Of a DNA stretch of 20,225 nt, positions 5,917-15,053 are shown piece by piece. The stretch's first letter is position 1; every line of letters begins with the position of its first letter. The notes under the pieces are model-generated. The model ran no database searches. It saw nothing but the letters and a program-made list of their open reading frames with translations, and was not told where the DNA came from. Origin of the DNA: a virus; the IMG/VR virus record IMGVR_UViG_3300005264_000197, positions 1 through 20,225 of that record; one strand, given 5' to 3'. The position numbers and the translations under genes were made by a program.

Positions 5917-8900
5917 ATAAAAGAAAATACATTTTACCAAAATAATAAAGAAAAACAAGATTTTGAAAAATCACCTACAAAATTAGGTAATGCATTTTGG
6001 ATTAACATAATTGGATTTATTGCTTTATATGATTTAAATAAAAATAATGCCAGACTTCACGCATATTTTCAACAAAAAGTTCAACTATCAAATGTTAATG
6101 ATAATTCAAATGATATTATATTAATTATTAAAATACTTGAATATAAAAAATTAATTAAACCATCTGTTGCACAAGAATTAACTAAATTACTTGCAAGAAT
6201 TAAAAAATTATCAGATATCAAAATAGATCAATTATTATTCAGAAAGCTTTTAAAGAAAATACCTATTAGTAAAGTTAAACCATCTGCCAAATTAAAACCT
6301 TTTATAACTGATTATAAAAAATCAGTAACATCATTACAAGATATGATTGATCCATTATATAACTTTGCCAAACAACAAAAAATTTGTGAAGAATACAAAT
6401 TAATGTGTAGAATAATCAAAAAAAATAATATATCAACAACTGATTTCACTACACCTAAAATAATTAATACACCAATTAAAATCAATGATACCAATACCGA
6501 TACTAATACCGATACTGACATTGACATTGTATATGATGATGAATGGTATCAAAATTTTAAAGACAACACACCAAATGATAAAGAATTTCCATTTGTTAAA
6601 AATAATAAAGAATTAGTTAAACTTTTTTTATTAAAATTTGTTAATATTGACTATATGTATAAAAAACGTCCTAATGTTAAAAATATGAAAACACAATTAA
6701 AGAAATTTGATACTAGTGCAAAAGAAATAATGTCAATTATTAACGAAAAAGATATAGAAGATATGCATAAAAATAATTTTCCTATTAATAACAAAAATTT
6801 AAGTTATTATTATGATAATAATAAATTATTTTCACCAATATCTGATACTTTTTTTAATCAATATTTAAATTTTGATAGATTTTATGAAATTTTTCCTTAC
6901 AAATATCTGATTAAAAAAAAATATCAAAAAAATATTAAAATGTCAGAAATTAATATTAAAGAAAGACTTACTATTATTAATAATTGGGATAATAATGATA
7001 TTCTTGATATGAAACAGTCATTTAATGATTTTTCTGTTTATAATTTACAAATATTATCACAATATCCAAATATCTGGAAAATGATAAAAAATATATTAAT
7101 TGTTAATGATGAATTATTTTTAAAACTTAATCATGCTGATTTAAAAATAATGCTTAAAAATAAAATACTTTATGACCTTATAAAAAATTGGTATAATATA
7201 ACATCTGATTCTTATAAAAATATGTTTAAATCAATTGTTTATAATGCTGATATGTTATATATGGTTAAATTTATTGATAATAATATTAATAAAGATGAGA
7301 TGTTATATATATCATTTTTAAACTGGATATATAATAAGACATCTTCAAGAATAATAGATTTTAATAAAATGTCAAGTTTTGAAATAGAAAAATGGTTAAA
7401 AAGTAAAAATAAATTAGAATCATTTAAAAAAGATTTCGAAGATCCAAAATATGATAAAATAACTATTATAACAGAGAGATATTCAAAATATTCAGTAAGA
7501 TATATTAATGTATTATGTAAATTTATTAATGAAAGAAAAAGACCTTTTGTTTTTGGTAATAAAGATCAATGTATAAATTTCGTATCATCGTTAGATAATA
7601 TTGAAGAAAAATGTAGACCTGTATTAGCTAAACACTTTCTTAATTATATTAAACAATTTGAAAAATTTATTCAAACATATTTAATACCATCTTCCTGGGA
7701 AAATTATTTAAATGATAATAATTATTTTGATCTATTAGATCATGTTATTGGATATATGTCAATGTTTTTTTTAAAAAACATATCTGTTTTTTTTATAGAA
7801 AAAAACATTGATAAATTTATTTTATTATCTAATAGAATAGATTTATATAAGGAAATATATCAAAAAAAACAATGGATAGTATTTACTGTTAATGACATGA
7901 AAGATTTATTAACAAAATCCAATACTATAACATTTACCAGAGAATTTGCTGATATGATATTTGGAAACACAACTAAAGAACCAAAAGATAGATGGCAACA
8001 ATGTAAAGACTTTCTTATTAAGAAAATAAATGAAAATCCCAACATGTCAGATGGTTTAATTGATGGAAAACAATTACTTAATGATGAATATCAAACCTTT
8101 CTTTTGAAAAATTTTAAAGATCGATTGAAAACTATTAATTTAATTAATACCTGTCTTAGATATTATTCTTTAAACGAAAAAGAAAAAAATAAACTATTTG
8201 ATTTTTTAATCAAAATATTTGATAACGAACAAAATTTAACTGATTTTATATCTAATCATATATCTAATCATATATTTAAAAATACAACATTAATAACTTT
8301 ATTAAGCAAATTAACTGATATAAATTCTATAAAAACTTTAATGAATAATAATCTCCAAATATCAAATGTAACAATACCATCTTTATTAAATGATTGGAAT
8401 TTTTTAAATATTATTATTGATAAATTAGATGATATAAAAGTAACAAATGAAGATTTTGATGAATATATAAATACAGTCTTTAAAGACAAAAAACTTACTA
8501 CTGTTATTAATGGTATAAGAAAAAATATTTTATATAGTGCTTTTGTTAAAGATATATATGATGATAATAAATCATTAATACAACCAATAGAAAAGATGAC
8601 ACAAGAAAGAATTAATCAAGTATTAAAATTTAATAATGTATCAATCAAACTTCCAACTGAATTGAGAAAAAAGAAAAATGAAAAACTTAAACCATATTTA
8701 AACAGAATTAAAAACAATATTCATAAAATGGAGATAAGTAAACCTTTACATATTGATAAAATTGAAGAAACAGAAGAAGAATTAGAAATTAAATCTGCAG
8801 AATATTTAAAGTATTATAATGGTAATCATGGTAATAGTGCTATAGAATTTCTTGAATCATTTAATGTTGATATGCCCAATGATGATCTTAAACAATGGAT

Positions 8901-9648
8901 GATAGATAATCCAGAACCAACAGTAATACCTGGATTTCATGGTACAGGTAGTATTGGTGCATCTATGATATTAAGATTTGGATTTAAAATTATACCTGCA
9001 GGTGACAAATCTATAGTTGGTAGAATGTTAGGTGATGGTATTTATATATCTAATATTATTGAAAAGGCTGCACAATATATTGGTGATACTGGTTTTAGTA
9101 GACGTCGTGGAACTATAGGATATATTTTAGAAACTGAATGTTATATAGGACAAAAAGAAATAAATCATAAAGTAGCTGGTGATTCAAGAGATAGAATATT
9201 ATCACCTGAATGGGTTATTTTTGATCCAAGATCACAAATAAAAATTGTTAAAGCACATAAAGTAAAAATGACAAGTAAAAAGTATATAAATTATTTAAAA
9301 AATAAACATAAAGTGAAAATTAATGAAAATAAATATTTTGGTAAAAAAATATTAAATGAAAATAAATTAATGAACATGATAACATATATTTTTTATGATG
9401 GGAATATTCCTGATGAAAATGGAACAATTATACCATTTGAAGATTTTGAAACTAAATATAAAAACAATAGTAATATAATTGTTACTTATGGACAATATGG
9501 ACCAGAAGTTAATATAAAAACTAATGCAGACATAATAGGTTCTGTTCATATACCTACTACATTAATATTTAAAGAACAAAACCCAGAAAATCTTTATGAT
9601 AAATATTTATCAATAATGGATGATATATTAAATGATTATGAAGATTAG
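5914..9648 (+). CDS. Giant protein with a C-terminal PARP-type (H-Y-E) ADP-ribosyltransferase domain
   Basis: A 1244-residue protein. I start it at the ATG at 5914, behind ACAAGGA; a TTG 63 bases earlier lies inside the repeated leader. About 990 residues of Lys/Asn/Ile-rich, probably helical sequence of no recognised family come first, with a low-complexity Asp-Thr run near 6490-6530. Then comes an ART fold: GFHGTGS with H1009, GDGIYISN with Y1044, a Lys-Ala-Ala-x-Tyr helix, and SPEWVIFDPRSQIKI with E1099. This aligns with PARP1 H862, Y896 and E988 and its following VYDxxQ strand. PARP-type enzymes move ADP-ribose from NAD+ to proteins, nucleic acids or small molecules. T4 Alt and ModA are the other (R-S-E) type, so this differs from the classical T4 arrangement. 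The gene is followed 8 bases later by the tagged amidoligase. Domain call firm; target unknown. Confidence 0.85.
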   Translation: MIKENTFYQNNKEKQDFEKSPTKLGNAFWINIIGFIALYDLNKNNARLHAYFQQKVQLSNVNDNSNDIILIIKILEYKKLIKPSVAQELTKLLARIKKLSDIKIDQLLFRKLLKKIPISKVKPSAKLKPFITDYKKSVTSLQDMIDPLYNFAKQQKICEEYKLMCRIIKKNNISTTDFTTPKIINTPIKINDTNTDTNTDTDIDIVYDDEWYQNFKDNTPNDKEFPFVKNNKELVKLFLLKFVNIDYMYKKRPNVKNMKTQLKKFDTSAKEIMSIINEKDIEDMHKNNFPINNKNLSYYYDNNKLFSPISDTFFNQYLNFDRFYEIFPYKYLIKKKYQKNIKMSEINIKERLTIINNWDNNDILDMKQSFNDFSVYNLQILSQYPNIWKMIKNILIVNDELFLKLNHADLKIMLKNKILYDLIKNWYNITSDSYKNMFKSIVYNADMLYMVKFIDNNINKDEMLYISFLNWIYNKTSSRIIDFNKMSSFEIEKWLKSKNKLESFKKDFEDPKYDKITIITERYSKYSVRYINVLCKFINERKRPFVFGNKDQCINFVSSLDNIEEKCRPVLAKHFLNYIKQFEKFIQTYLIPSSWENYLNDNNYFDLLDHVIGYMSMFFLKNISVFFIEKNIDKFILLSNRIDLYKEIYQKKQWIVFTVNDMKDLLTKSNTITFTREFADMIFGNTTKEPKDRWQQCKDFLIKKINENPNMSDGLIDGKQLLNDEYQTFLLKNFKDRLKTINLINTCLRYYSLNEKEKNKLFDFLIKIFDNEQNLTDFISNHISNHIFKNTTLITLLSKLTDINSIKTLMNNNLQISNVTIPSLLNDWNFLNIIIDKLDDIKVTNEDFDEYINTVFKDKKLTTVINGIRKNILYSAFVKDIYDDNKSLIQPIEKMTQERINQVLKFNNVSIKLPTELRKKKNEKLKPYLNRIKNNIHKMEISKPLHIDKIEETEEELEIKSAEYLKYYNGNHGNSAIEFLESFNVDMPNDDLKQWMIDNPEPTVIPGFHGTGSIGASMILRFGFKIIPAGDKSIVGRMLGDGIYISNIIEKAAQYIGDTGFSRRRGTIGYILETECYIGQKEINHKVAGDSRDRILSPEWVIFDPRSQIKIVKAHKVKMTSKKYINYLKNKHKVKINENKYFGKKILNENKLMNMITYIFYDGNIPDENGTIIPFEDFETKYKNNSNIIVTYGQYGPEVNIKTNADIIGSVHIPTTLIFKEQNPENLYDKYLSIMDDILNDYED

Positions 9649-9656
9649 GAGAAATA

Positions 9657-11279
9657 ATGAGATTTAAACAATATTTAATAGAAAAAACTAACAAAAAAGA
9701 ATTTGAATCATCTTTAAAAAATAAAAATATTATTGCTGGTTGTGAATTTGAATTTTATTTAAATCAAAATATATTTAATATTGATATTGATATTGAAACA
9801 CCAGAATTTAAAAAAATAAGAAATCAACTTGAAAATGAAATTAGTCAAGTTGATTCTGCTTTAGAAGATTATATTGATGAAATATCTAATATTAATGATA
9901 AAGAACAGAAAATTACTGATGAAATTATAGATTTAGAAGAAAAAATAGATACACTTGATGATGAAATTACAGATTTAGAAATTGATCAAATTGGTGTTGA
10001 TAAAGACACAAAAATTACTAAACAAATTGAAGACAATAAAAAATTACTTTATAAATTAAAAGATAAATTTGAAAATCTTCAAGAAGAATTAGATGATTAT
10101 AATGATAATGTATTACAAGATATAGCATATGATGATTTTATAAACAATTCAGCATCAACATATACATTACATTCATTACAACAGATTCTAAACTTATTAC
10201 AAGATTCAGGATGGTATGAAGAAGAAATTAATAGCGACTATATAAATCAAAAATTATTTGAATATTCTTTAGAAAACCAAGAAACAATAGATAATGTTAA
10301 TAATCTATTTACTGTCCTTTATAATTATAATTTAGATGATTTGATTTATGATTTAGAAAATAATAGTGAAAATATTGATAATATTGATATACCAACAGAA
10401 GATGATATTATGAATTTAAATTTTCCTATTAACATGAATCAAATACAAGAAATTACTGAGGATGGTTCACTTGGTCCAGGTGGTGTGGAAATAGTCACTA
10501 ATCAACATCAAGTAGGTGATTTAGTTGATGTTATTGATGAAGTATTTGATTGGATTGATGACGTAGGATATGTAAATAATGATTGTGGATTTCATGTTCA
10601 TATGTCTATGAAAACTAAAAATGAAATTGACCCATTAAAATTATTATTATTCATAGAAGAAGGTAGAATATTTCAAGATTTTCAAAATAGAGTATCAAGT
10701 AACTGGGCAGAATCAATTAAAAAAGGACATTTTGATAAATTAGAAACACTTAGTTATTCAGATGTTATATCTATTGCAAAAAAAGAAAAAATTGATAAAA
10801 AAATGAATACTGAAAAATATTTAGGTGTTCATTTGATTGATCTTGAACAGAATCATGTTGAATTTAGATATATGGGTGGTTTTGATTATCATAAAAAATT
10901 TCATGAAGTTAAAGAAGTTATTGCTAATTACGCTCATTGGATATCTATTGCATGTGATCCAGACTATAAGAAAAAAGAATATATTTTAAAAGTTAATAAA
11001 ATGACTAATCATTTCAATTACTTATATTTATCACAAGTAATTAAAACTTTTAATAGTTTGGTTGATAATGACATAAAAAATCAAAAAATTAAATTAAATA
11101 TTATTAATAAATTACGGCAGAAAATTTTAAAACCTGTAATGTTACAATTAAAATCAATACCTAAGCCATCTAATAAGATAAAAATTAATAAAAATTTACA
11201 AAGATGTGGAAATAATGTAGCTGAAAAGTTATTTAAAAATAAATATATACCTGAAATTAATAGATTTAATAAAAGATAA
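9657..11279 (+). CDS. Amidoligase (glutamine-synthetase-like carboxylate-amine ligase) with capsid-targeting-like N-terminus and coiled-coil insert
   Basis: A 540-residue protein. Family motifs: G28-C-E30-F-E32, a GGVEIV segment with E278, CGFHVHMS with H313 and H315, and VEFRYMGG with E402 and R404. These match the amidoligase family, which uses ATP to join a carboxylate to an amine and is predicted to act on peptides, peptidoglycan-like or small molecules. Between the first and second motifs lies an insertion: residues ~50-150 are strongly heptad-patterned, acidic and probably coiled coil, and ~150-260 are helical. The N-terminus MRFKQYLIE|KTN closely resembles the T4 capsid-targeting sequence and its cleavage site, so I infer packaging in the head. 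RBS AGGAG, 8 bases after the PARP-like gene, so co-transcribed. Family good; substrate unknown. Confidence 0.8.
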   Translation: MRFKQYLIEKTNKKEFESSLKNKNIIAGCEFEFYLNQNIFNIDIDIETPEFKKIRNQLENEISQVDSALEDYIDEISNINDKEQKITDEIIDLEEKIDTLDDEITDLEIDQIGVDKDTKITKQIEDNKKLLYKLKDKFENLQEELDDYNDNVLQDIAYDDFINNSASTYTLHSLQQILNLLQDSGWYEEEINSDYINQKLFEYSLENQETIDNVNNLFTVLYNYNLDDLIYDLENNSENIDNIDIPTEDDIMNLNFPINMNQIQEITEDGSLGPGGVEIVTNQHQVGDLVDVIDEVFDWIDDVGYVNNDCGFHVHMSMKTKNEIDPLKLLLFIEEGRIFQDFQNRVSSNWAESIKKGHFDKLETLSYSDVISIAKKEKIDKKMNTEKYLGVHLIDLEQNHVEFRYMGGFDYHKKFHEVKEVIANYAHWISIACDPDYKKKEYILKVNKMTNHFNYLYLSQVIKTFNSLVDNDIKNQKIKLNIINKLRQKILKPVMLQLKSIPKPSNKIKINKNLQRCGNNVAEKLFKNKYIPEINRFNKR

Positions 11280-11342
11280 TGTTACTAAATTTAACCTTTA
11301 TAATAAAAATATGGTTTAATGTTACTAAATTTAACCTTTATA
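11277..11342 (+). repeat. Two direct 26-bp repeats ahead of terminase
   Basis: The same 26 bases (starting TAATGTTACTAAATTTAACC) occur at 11277-11302 and 11317-11342, a period of 40. The first copy begins with the TAA stop of the amidoligase gene. Each copy ends in TTTATA and runs into a -10-like TATAAT (11299-11304) or TATAGT (11339-11344). No good -35 box is at the right distance. This could be a tandem phage promoter or protein-binding site controlling terminase and neck genes. Confidence 0.7.
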
Positions 11343-11355
11343 GTAGGAATAATAA

Positions 11356-12897
11356 ATGCCAATAAGATATGATGATTATGTTAAATCTCCTGGTTTAGAA
11401 GAAGAATATACTCCTGAAATGATCAGAGAGTTGGCATTATGCACAAAAAATAGATTACATTTTATAAAAAAACATATTAAAATAGTTACTGGTGATAACG
11501 GTGTCGTAAAATTTGATGATTATATGTATGACTTTCAAGAATCATTAATAAATGACTTTATAAAATATAGATTTACTATTAATTTATGTGGTAGACAGCA
11601 GGGCAAAACAACAGTTGTTGGTGCATATGCTATGTCATATGCTTGTTTTGAAGAACATAAGACCATTGGTATAGTATCAAATAAAGAAGCTAGTGCCAAG
11701 TCATTTTTAGCAAGAGTCAAATATATGTATGAACAAATACCATCATATTTAAAACCAGGTGTTATTAGATGGGCAGAAAAATCAGTTGAATTTGATAATC
11801 ATGTTAAAATAATGATAGCTGCAACCAGTAAAGATAGTTTTCGTGGTGAACCTATTAATTTATTAATATGTGATGAACTTGGATTTGTCGATCCTCCATG
11901 GAAGGCCATTGAATTTTGGAATAGTAATTATCCAACCATTTCAGCATCTACAACCTCAAAAATTATCATTATTAGTACACCAAATGGTATGTATAACTTG
12001 TTTCATAGATTATATACTGGTGCAGTGGAAGGTAAAAATACATTTAAACCTAATAAATATGATTGGACATGTGTACCAGGCAGAGATAAAGCATGGGCAG
12101 ATGAACAAAAGGCAAATCTTGGTAGATTACAATTTAATCAAGAATATGCAATACAGTTCCTTGGTTCTAGTTCAACAGTAATTGATTTTAATATACTTGA
12201 ATCACTTAATCTTTGTATTGAAGAACCAAATTGGTATGAAGAAAAAAATAAATTAAAAATATGGGAAAAACCAATACAAGGTGCAAAATATGTAGTTGCT
12301 AATGATGTTGCCAAAGGTACTGGTAAAGATTATTCTGTTAGTCAAATACTTAAAATACATTCAACTAATCCATTAAAAATAGAACAAGTTGCTGTATTTA
12401 GAGATAATTATACTGATGTATATACTTTCTCATTTATCATAGATAAATTATGTAAATGGTATAATAATGCATTTATAATGGTTGAAAACAATTCAGACGG
12501 TGCTGCAGTTGTATCACAATTATGGTGGGAACTAGAAAATGATAATTTAGTTAATACAGGTGGTAAAGAAAAAGATCTTGGTATAAGAGCAACCAGACTA
12601 ACTAAACCAAAAGCAGTATTATTTATGAAAAAACTTATTGAAGACGGTATGTTATTATTAAAAGATAGTAATACAATAACTGAATTAAATGACTTTATAG
12701 ATAAAGGTAATGGTAAATATGCAGCAAATAATTATCATGATGATACTGTTTCTGCATTATATTGGGCATGTTATTTGTTTCAAATGAAAGATCTAATTGA
12801 TGATGTTAATTTTATGACAAAAAATGATGATGATGATGGATGGGGTATCATTGATAGTAATATAAATAATGACGAATTTGATTTTATAATAATGTAA
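11356..12897 (+). CDS. Terminase large subunit, T4 gp17-like
   Basis: The DNA-packaging motor: ATPase plus nuclease that cuts concatemers and pumps DNA through the portal. N-terminal ATPase domain: Walker A CGRQQGKTT with K84 (residues 78-86) and Walker B LLICDELGF with D173-E174. A coupling motif, IIISTPNG, follows. C-terminal RNase H-like nuclease domain: VANDVAKG with D317, MVENNSDG with E377, and NYHDDTVSA with D462/D463, the acidic cluster seen in T4 gp17. At 513 residues it is somewhat shorter than T4 gp17 (about 610), mainly at the N-terminus, and the C-terminal tail is acidic (NDDDDG). RBS TAGGAA lies just after the second 26-bp repeat. The neck gene gp13 follows 12 bases later. The small terminase subunit is not seen in this window. 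Confidence 0.95.
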   Translation: MPIRYDDYVKSPGLEEEYTPEMIRELALCTKNRLHFIKKHIKIVTGDNGVVKFDDYMYDFQESLINDFIKYRFTINLCGRQQGKTTVVGAYAMSYACFEEHKTIGIVSNKEASAKSFLARVKYMYEQIPSYLKPGVIRWAEKSVEFDNHVKIMIAATSKDSFRGEPINLLICDELGFVDPPWKAIEFWNSNYPTISASTTSKIIIISTPNGMYNLFHRLYTGAVEGKNTFKPNKYDWTCVPGRDKAWADEQKANLGRLQFNQEYAIQFLGSSSTVIDFNILESLNLCIEEPNWYEEKNKLKIWEKPIQGAKYVVANDVAKGTGKDYSVSQILKIHSTNPLKIEQVAVFRDNYTDVYTFSFIIDKLCKWYNNAFIMVENNSDGAAVVSQLWWELENDNLVNTGGKEKDLGIRATRLTKPKAVLFMKKLIEDGMLLLKDSNTITELNDFIDKGNGKYAANNYHDDTVSALYWACYLFQMKDLIDDVNFMTKNDDDDGWGIIDSNINNDEFDFIIM

Positions 12898-12909
12898 AAA
12901 GGAAATATC

Positions 12910-14295
12910 ATGTTACATGGAAATACAAAAACTGAATTAAGAGAAATAGTTAAAAGAAGACTCGGTGCCCCAATGGTTAAACTTGAAATATGTGATGATC
13001 AAATAAATGATTTTATAGATTATTCAACCTCAAATTTCATTAAATGGGCAGTTGGTAATGCAACAGATATAATATGGTTCACTATACCATTAAAGGCAGG
13101 TAGAAAATTTTATGACTTACCAAAAGGTGTTATTGACATACTTGGATATGAAGAATCAAATGTAGGTGAAGGTGGTATAAATACATTATTTACTATAGAA
13201 AATTATCTATACAATCAAGGTTATTTTGATTCATTATTTTCCATGCCATATTCAGTAATAGATTTTCATATCGTAAATGACTGGATGGAAACACTTGACA
13301 GATATCAACCTGATAAATACTCATGGAGATTTCATAAAATAACAAATCAATTAGAAATTACTCCAACACCAAAATACGGCAATGATAATATTATTATAAA
13401 AAGACCAAATCCAAATACTAATATAATTACTGATTATCAGTTAGATAGCCCTGGATATATTATGATTAAAGCAAATGTTATTCAAGGTTCAACTTTACCA
13501 AATATTATTAGAGGATGGGAAGATGTTTGTAAAGAAATATTACCAAGTGATGAATTAAGAATAATTAGAACAGAAGAAGCTAATATTAATTATTTTGCAT
13601 TAACCAATAATGCTATTAATCAAGAAATGACAATTATAAAAAATGGTTCTGAATATAATAAATGGAAATGGTTAGATGATAATGGCAAATCTATTGAATG
13701 GACATCTCCTAATGATATTATTCAAGGCGATGAATTATTATTAAAATATAATACTATCAAAATAGAAGAAAATTTGATTGATGATAATGCAAATATTAAA
13801 ACATATAACCAAATTATAAATAATTATATAATAACAGTTATAGAATTAACAACCAAAACACTTTTATTATCTGAAAAAACATTATCACCAGAAAATATTA
13901 TTATTAAAAGAAATGGTAATAGTTATTTTTATGGAAATGACTTTCTAGTAGATAATGATGATCAAACTATAAATTTTGCTGGAAAAACATTAGATGGTAT
14001 ACTTCAAGATCAAGACTCTTTAGAAATTATATTTACATCATTAAATTCTACACTTGAAGAATATAAAGAAGATTTATATGGTAGACATTGGATAATCGAT
14101 ATGACAGTGGCTATGACAAAACAAACTTTAGGGTTAATTAGAAGAAAATTTTCCCAATTTCAATCAATTGGAAATAGTGGTATATCACTTGATGGTGAAT
14201 CACTTATTAGTGAAGCTAGAGAAGAAATTGATAAACTTAATGAAGAATTACGAGATGAAGAAGTATATGAAGGTGGTTATATTATAATGGGGTAA
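12910..14295 (+). CDS. Neck (head-to-tail connector) protein, T4 gp13-like, with a central insertion
   Basis: A structural protein that closes the portal vertex and helps join the tail. The N-terminus, ELREIVKRRLGAPMVKLEI then CDDQINDFIDYSTSNF, and the C-terminus, YGRHWIIDMTVAMTKQTLGL then ISLDGESLISEAREEIDKL, match the two conserved ends of gp13-type proteins of T4-like phages as I remember them. Those are about 300 residues; this one is 461. The extra length is a central segment, roughly residues 170-390, rich in beta-type sequence, that I do not recognise (repeated I-I-K-R-N-G and D-D-N patterns). It may be an exposed decoration domain. RBS AAGGAA, 12 bases after terminase. Its last codons (ATTATAATGGGGTAA) are the left end of the 120-bp tandem duplication. 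Confidence 0.8.
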   Translation: MLHGNTKTELREIVKRRLGAPMVKLEICDDQINDFIDYSTSNFIKWAVGNATDIIWFTIPLKAGRKFYDLPKGVIDILGYEESNVGEGGINTLFTIENYLYNQGYFDSLFSMPYSVIDFHIVNDWMETLDRYQPDKYSWRFHKITNQLEITPTPKYGNDNIIIKRPNPNTNIITDYQLDSPGYIMIKANVIQGSTLPNIIRGWEDVCKEILPSDELRIIRTEEANINYFALTNNAINQEMTIIKNGSEYNKWKWLDDNGKSIEWTSPNDIIQGDELLLKYNTIKIEENLIDDNANIKTYNQIINNYIITVIELTTKTLLLSEKTLSPENIIIKRNGNSYFYGNDFLVDNDDQTINFAGKTLDGILQDQDSLEIIFTSLNSTLEEYKEDLYGRHWIIDMTVAMTKQTLGLIRRKFSQFQSIGNSGISLDGESLISEAREEIDKLNEELRDEEVYEGGYIIMG

Positions 14296-14524
14296 ATTTA
14301 TGAAAAAAGAATTTGACAATACAGATCAAACATACTATAATATTGAAAAAGATAATTATGAAAAGAATTTAAATAATAATTATATAAAATTAATGCTAGA
14401 ATTATAATGGGGTAAATTTATGAAAAAAGAATTTGACAATATAGATCAAACATACTATAATATTGAAAAAGATAATTATGAAAAGAATTTAAATAATAAT
14501 TATATAAAATTAATGCTAGAATTA
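14281..14524 (+). repeat. Tandem 120-bp duplication
   Basis: 14281-14400 is repeated at 14401-14520, with four further shared bases and a single difference (C at 14322, T at 14442). Each copy starts with the last four codons and stop of gp13, then a ribosome binding region and the first ~34 codons of a small gene. Near identity points to a very recent duplication. Confidence 0.95.
14300..14407 (+). pseudogene. Truncated first copy of the duplicated small gene
   Basis: ATG at 14300 with a GGGG-type site upstream opens a 35-codon frame identical to the start of the next gene except Thr for Ile at residue 8. It stops at 14405-14407 because the duplication joint brings in the gp13 tail sequence (GAATTATAA) in place of the rest of the gene. 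It is probably a by-product of the duplication, though it could still be translated into a 35-residue peptide. Confidence 0.65.
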
Positions 14525-14620
14525 AATGGTGTTGTTAATGATGAAGTTGTTAATGATGAAGTTGTTAATCAAATGGTAACAGTCATACACAATACAAAAA
14601 TCAATTGTTCCACGAAATAA
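14420..14620 (+). CDS. Small Asn/Glu-rich protein, unknown
   Basis: A 66-residue hydrophilic protein starting MKKEFDNIDQTYYNIEKDN, with a predicted helical, charged N-terminal half. A 15-bp tandem repeat gives VVNDE-VVNDE-VVNQ at about residues 37-50. The first half is duplicated immediately upstream. The last codons (about 14603-14620) fall inside leader element copy B, so the native C-terminus may have been replaced when the following cassette arrived. No family recognised. It is the first gene of the accessory block between gp13 and gp14. Confidence 0.5.
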   Translation: MKKEFDNIDQTYYNIEKDNYEKNLNNNYIKLMLELNGVVNDEVVNDEVVNQMVTVIHNTKINCSTK

Positions 14621-14727
14621 TGAAAAACTTAACTAATTGATTTTATTATAAATCGTTTACTTTGATGACAGGCAAAAACACTTAAAAATAATTTAAAAAA
14701 ATCAATTGTTCCACAAGGAGAAAAATG
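14603..14727 (+). repeat. Leader element copy B, ahead of the 100-residue tagged protein
   Basis: This is the second copy of the ~125-bp leader found at 5792-5916, ending at the ATG at 14725. It shares AATAATGAAAAA, TAACTAATTGATTTTATTA, TTTACTTTG, CAGGCAAAAACACTTA and AATTGTTCCACAAGGAG. It also holds TATAAATC (14647-14654), a one-base variant of the late promoter box; copy A has TTACAAGT there, so the promoter reading is weak. Confidence 0.8.
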
Positions 14728-15027
14728 AGATTAAAAGAATATATGTTAAATGAAAAAAAGAATGATTATATTATATATCATGGTTCATATACAAGTGCAG
14801 TATCTTCAATGATGGATTTTGTTAAAAAAAATGGATATACAACAGATGAAGATGATGTTTTTACATCAATAACGGCTGGACCACCTAAACCGGGCAAAGG
14901 CAAAACAAACAGAATTCATCTTGAATTATATAAAAATGGGAAAAAACAAAAACAAAAATTACATGCTCAAGTATATAATAGAGGCACATCAGGTAATACA
15001 TTTGAATTAAATATGTATATTCAATAA
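14725..15027 (+). CDS. Small phage protein with capsid-targeting-like N-terminus
   Basis: A 100-residue protein. The first residues, MRLKEYMLNE|KK, fit the tag seen on the amidoligase and the 356-residue protein, with L-N-E as a possible prohead-protease site. The body (YHGSYTSAVSSMMDFVKKNG, GPPKPGKGKTNRIHLELYKNG, then a C-terminal GNTFELNMYIQ) resembles, from memory, a family of small proteins in other T4-like phages whose C-terminus reads YELNxYI. Its function is unknown to me. RBS AAGGAG is part of leader copy B. If the tag works, the ~90-residue mature protein would ride inside the head. The next gene is the amidohydrolase, 77 bases on. Confidence 0.7.
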   Translation: MRLKEYMLNEKKNDYIIYHGSYTSAVSSMMDFVKKNGYTTDEDDVFTSITAGPPKPGKGKTNRIHLELYKNGKKQKQKLHAQVYNRGTSGNTFELNMYIQ

Positions 15028-15053
15028 AAAATATTTGACTATTCATTAATATT

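Noticed and set aside
8466-8473. TATAAATA inside the PARP-like gene
   Set aside because: It is within coding sequence far from any gene start; such boxes arise by chance in AT-rich DNA.
11870-12181. 103-codon rightward frame inside terminase
   Set aside because: It overlaps the terminase Walker B region in another frame and has no recognisable domain.
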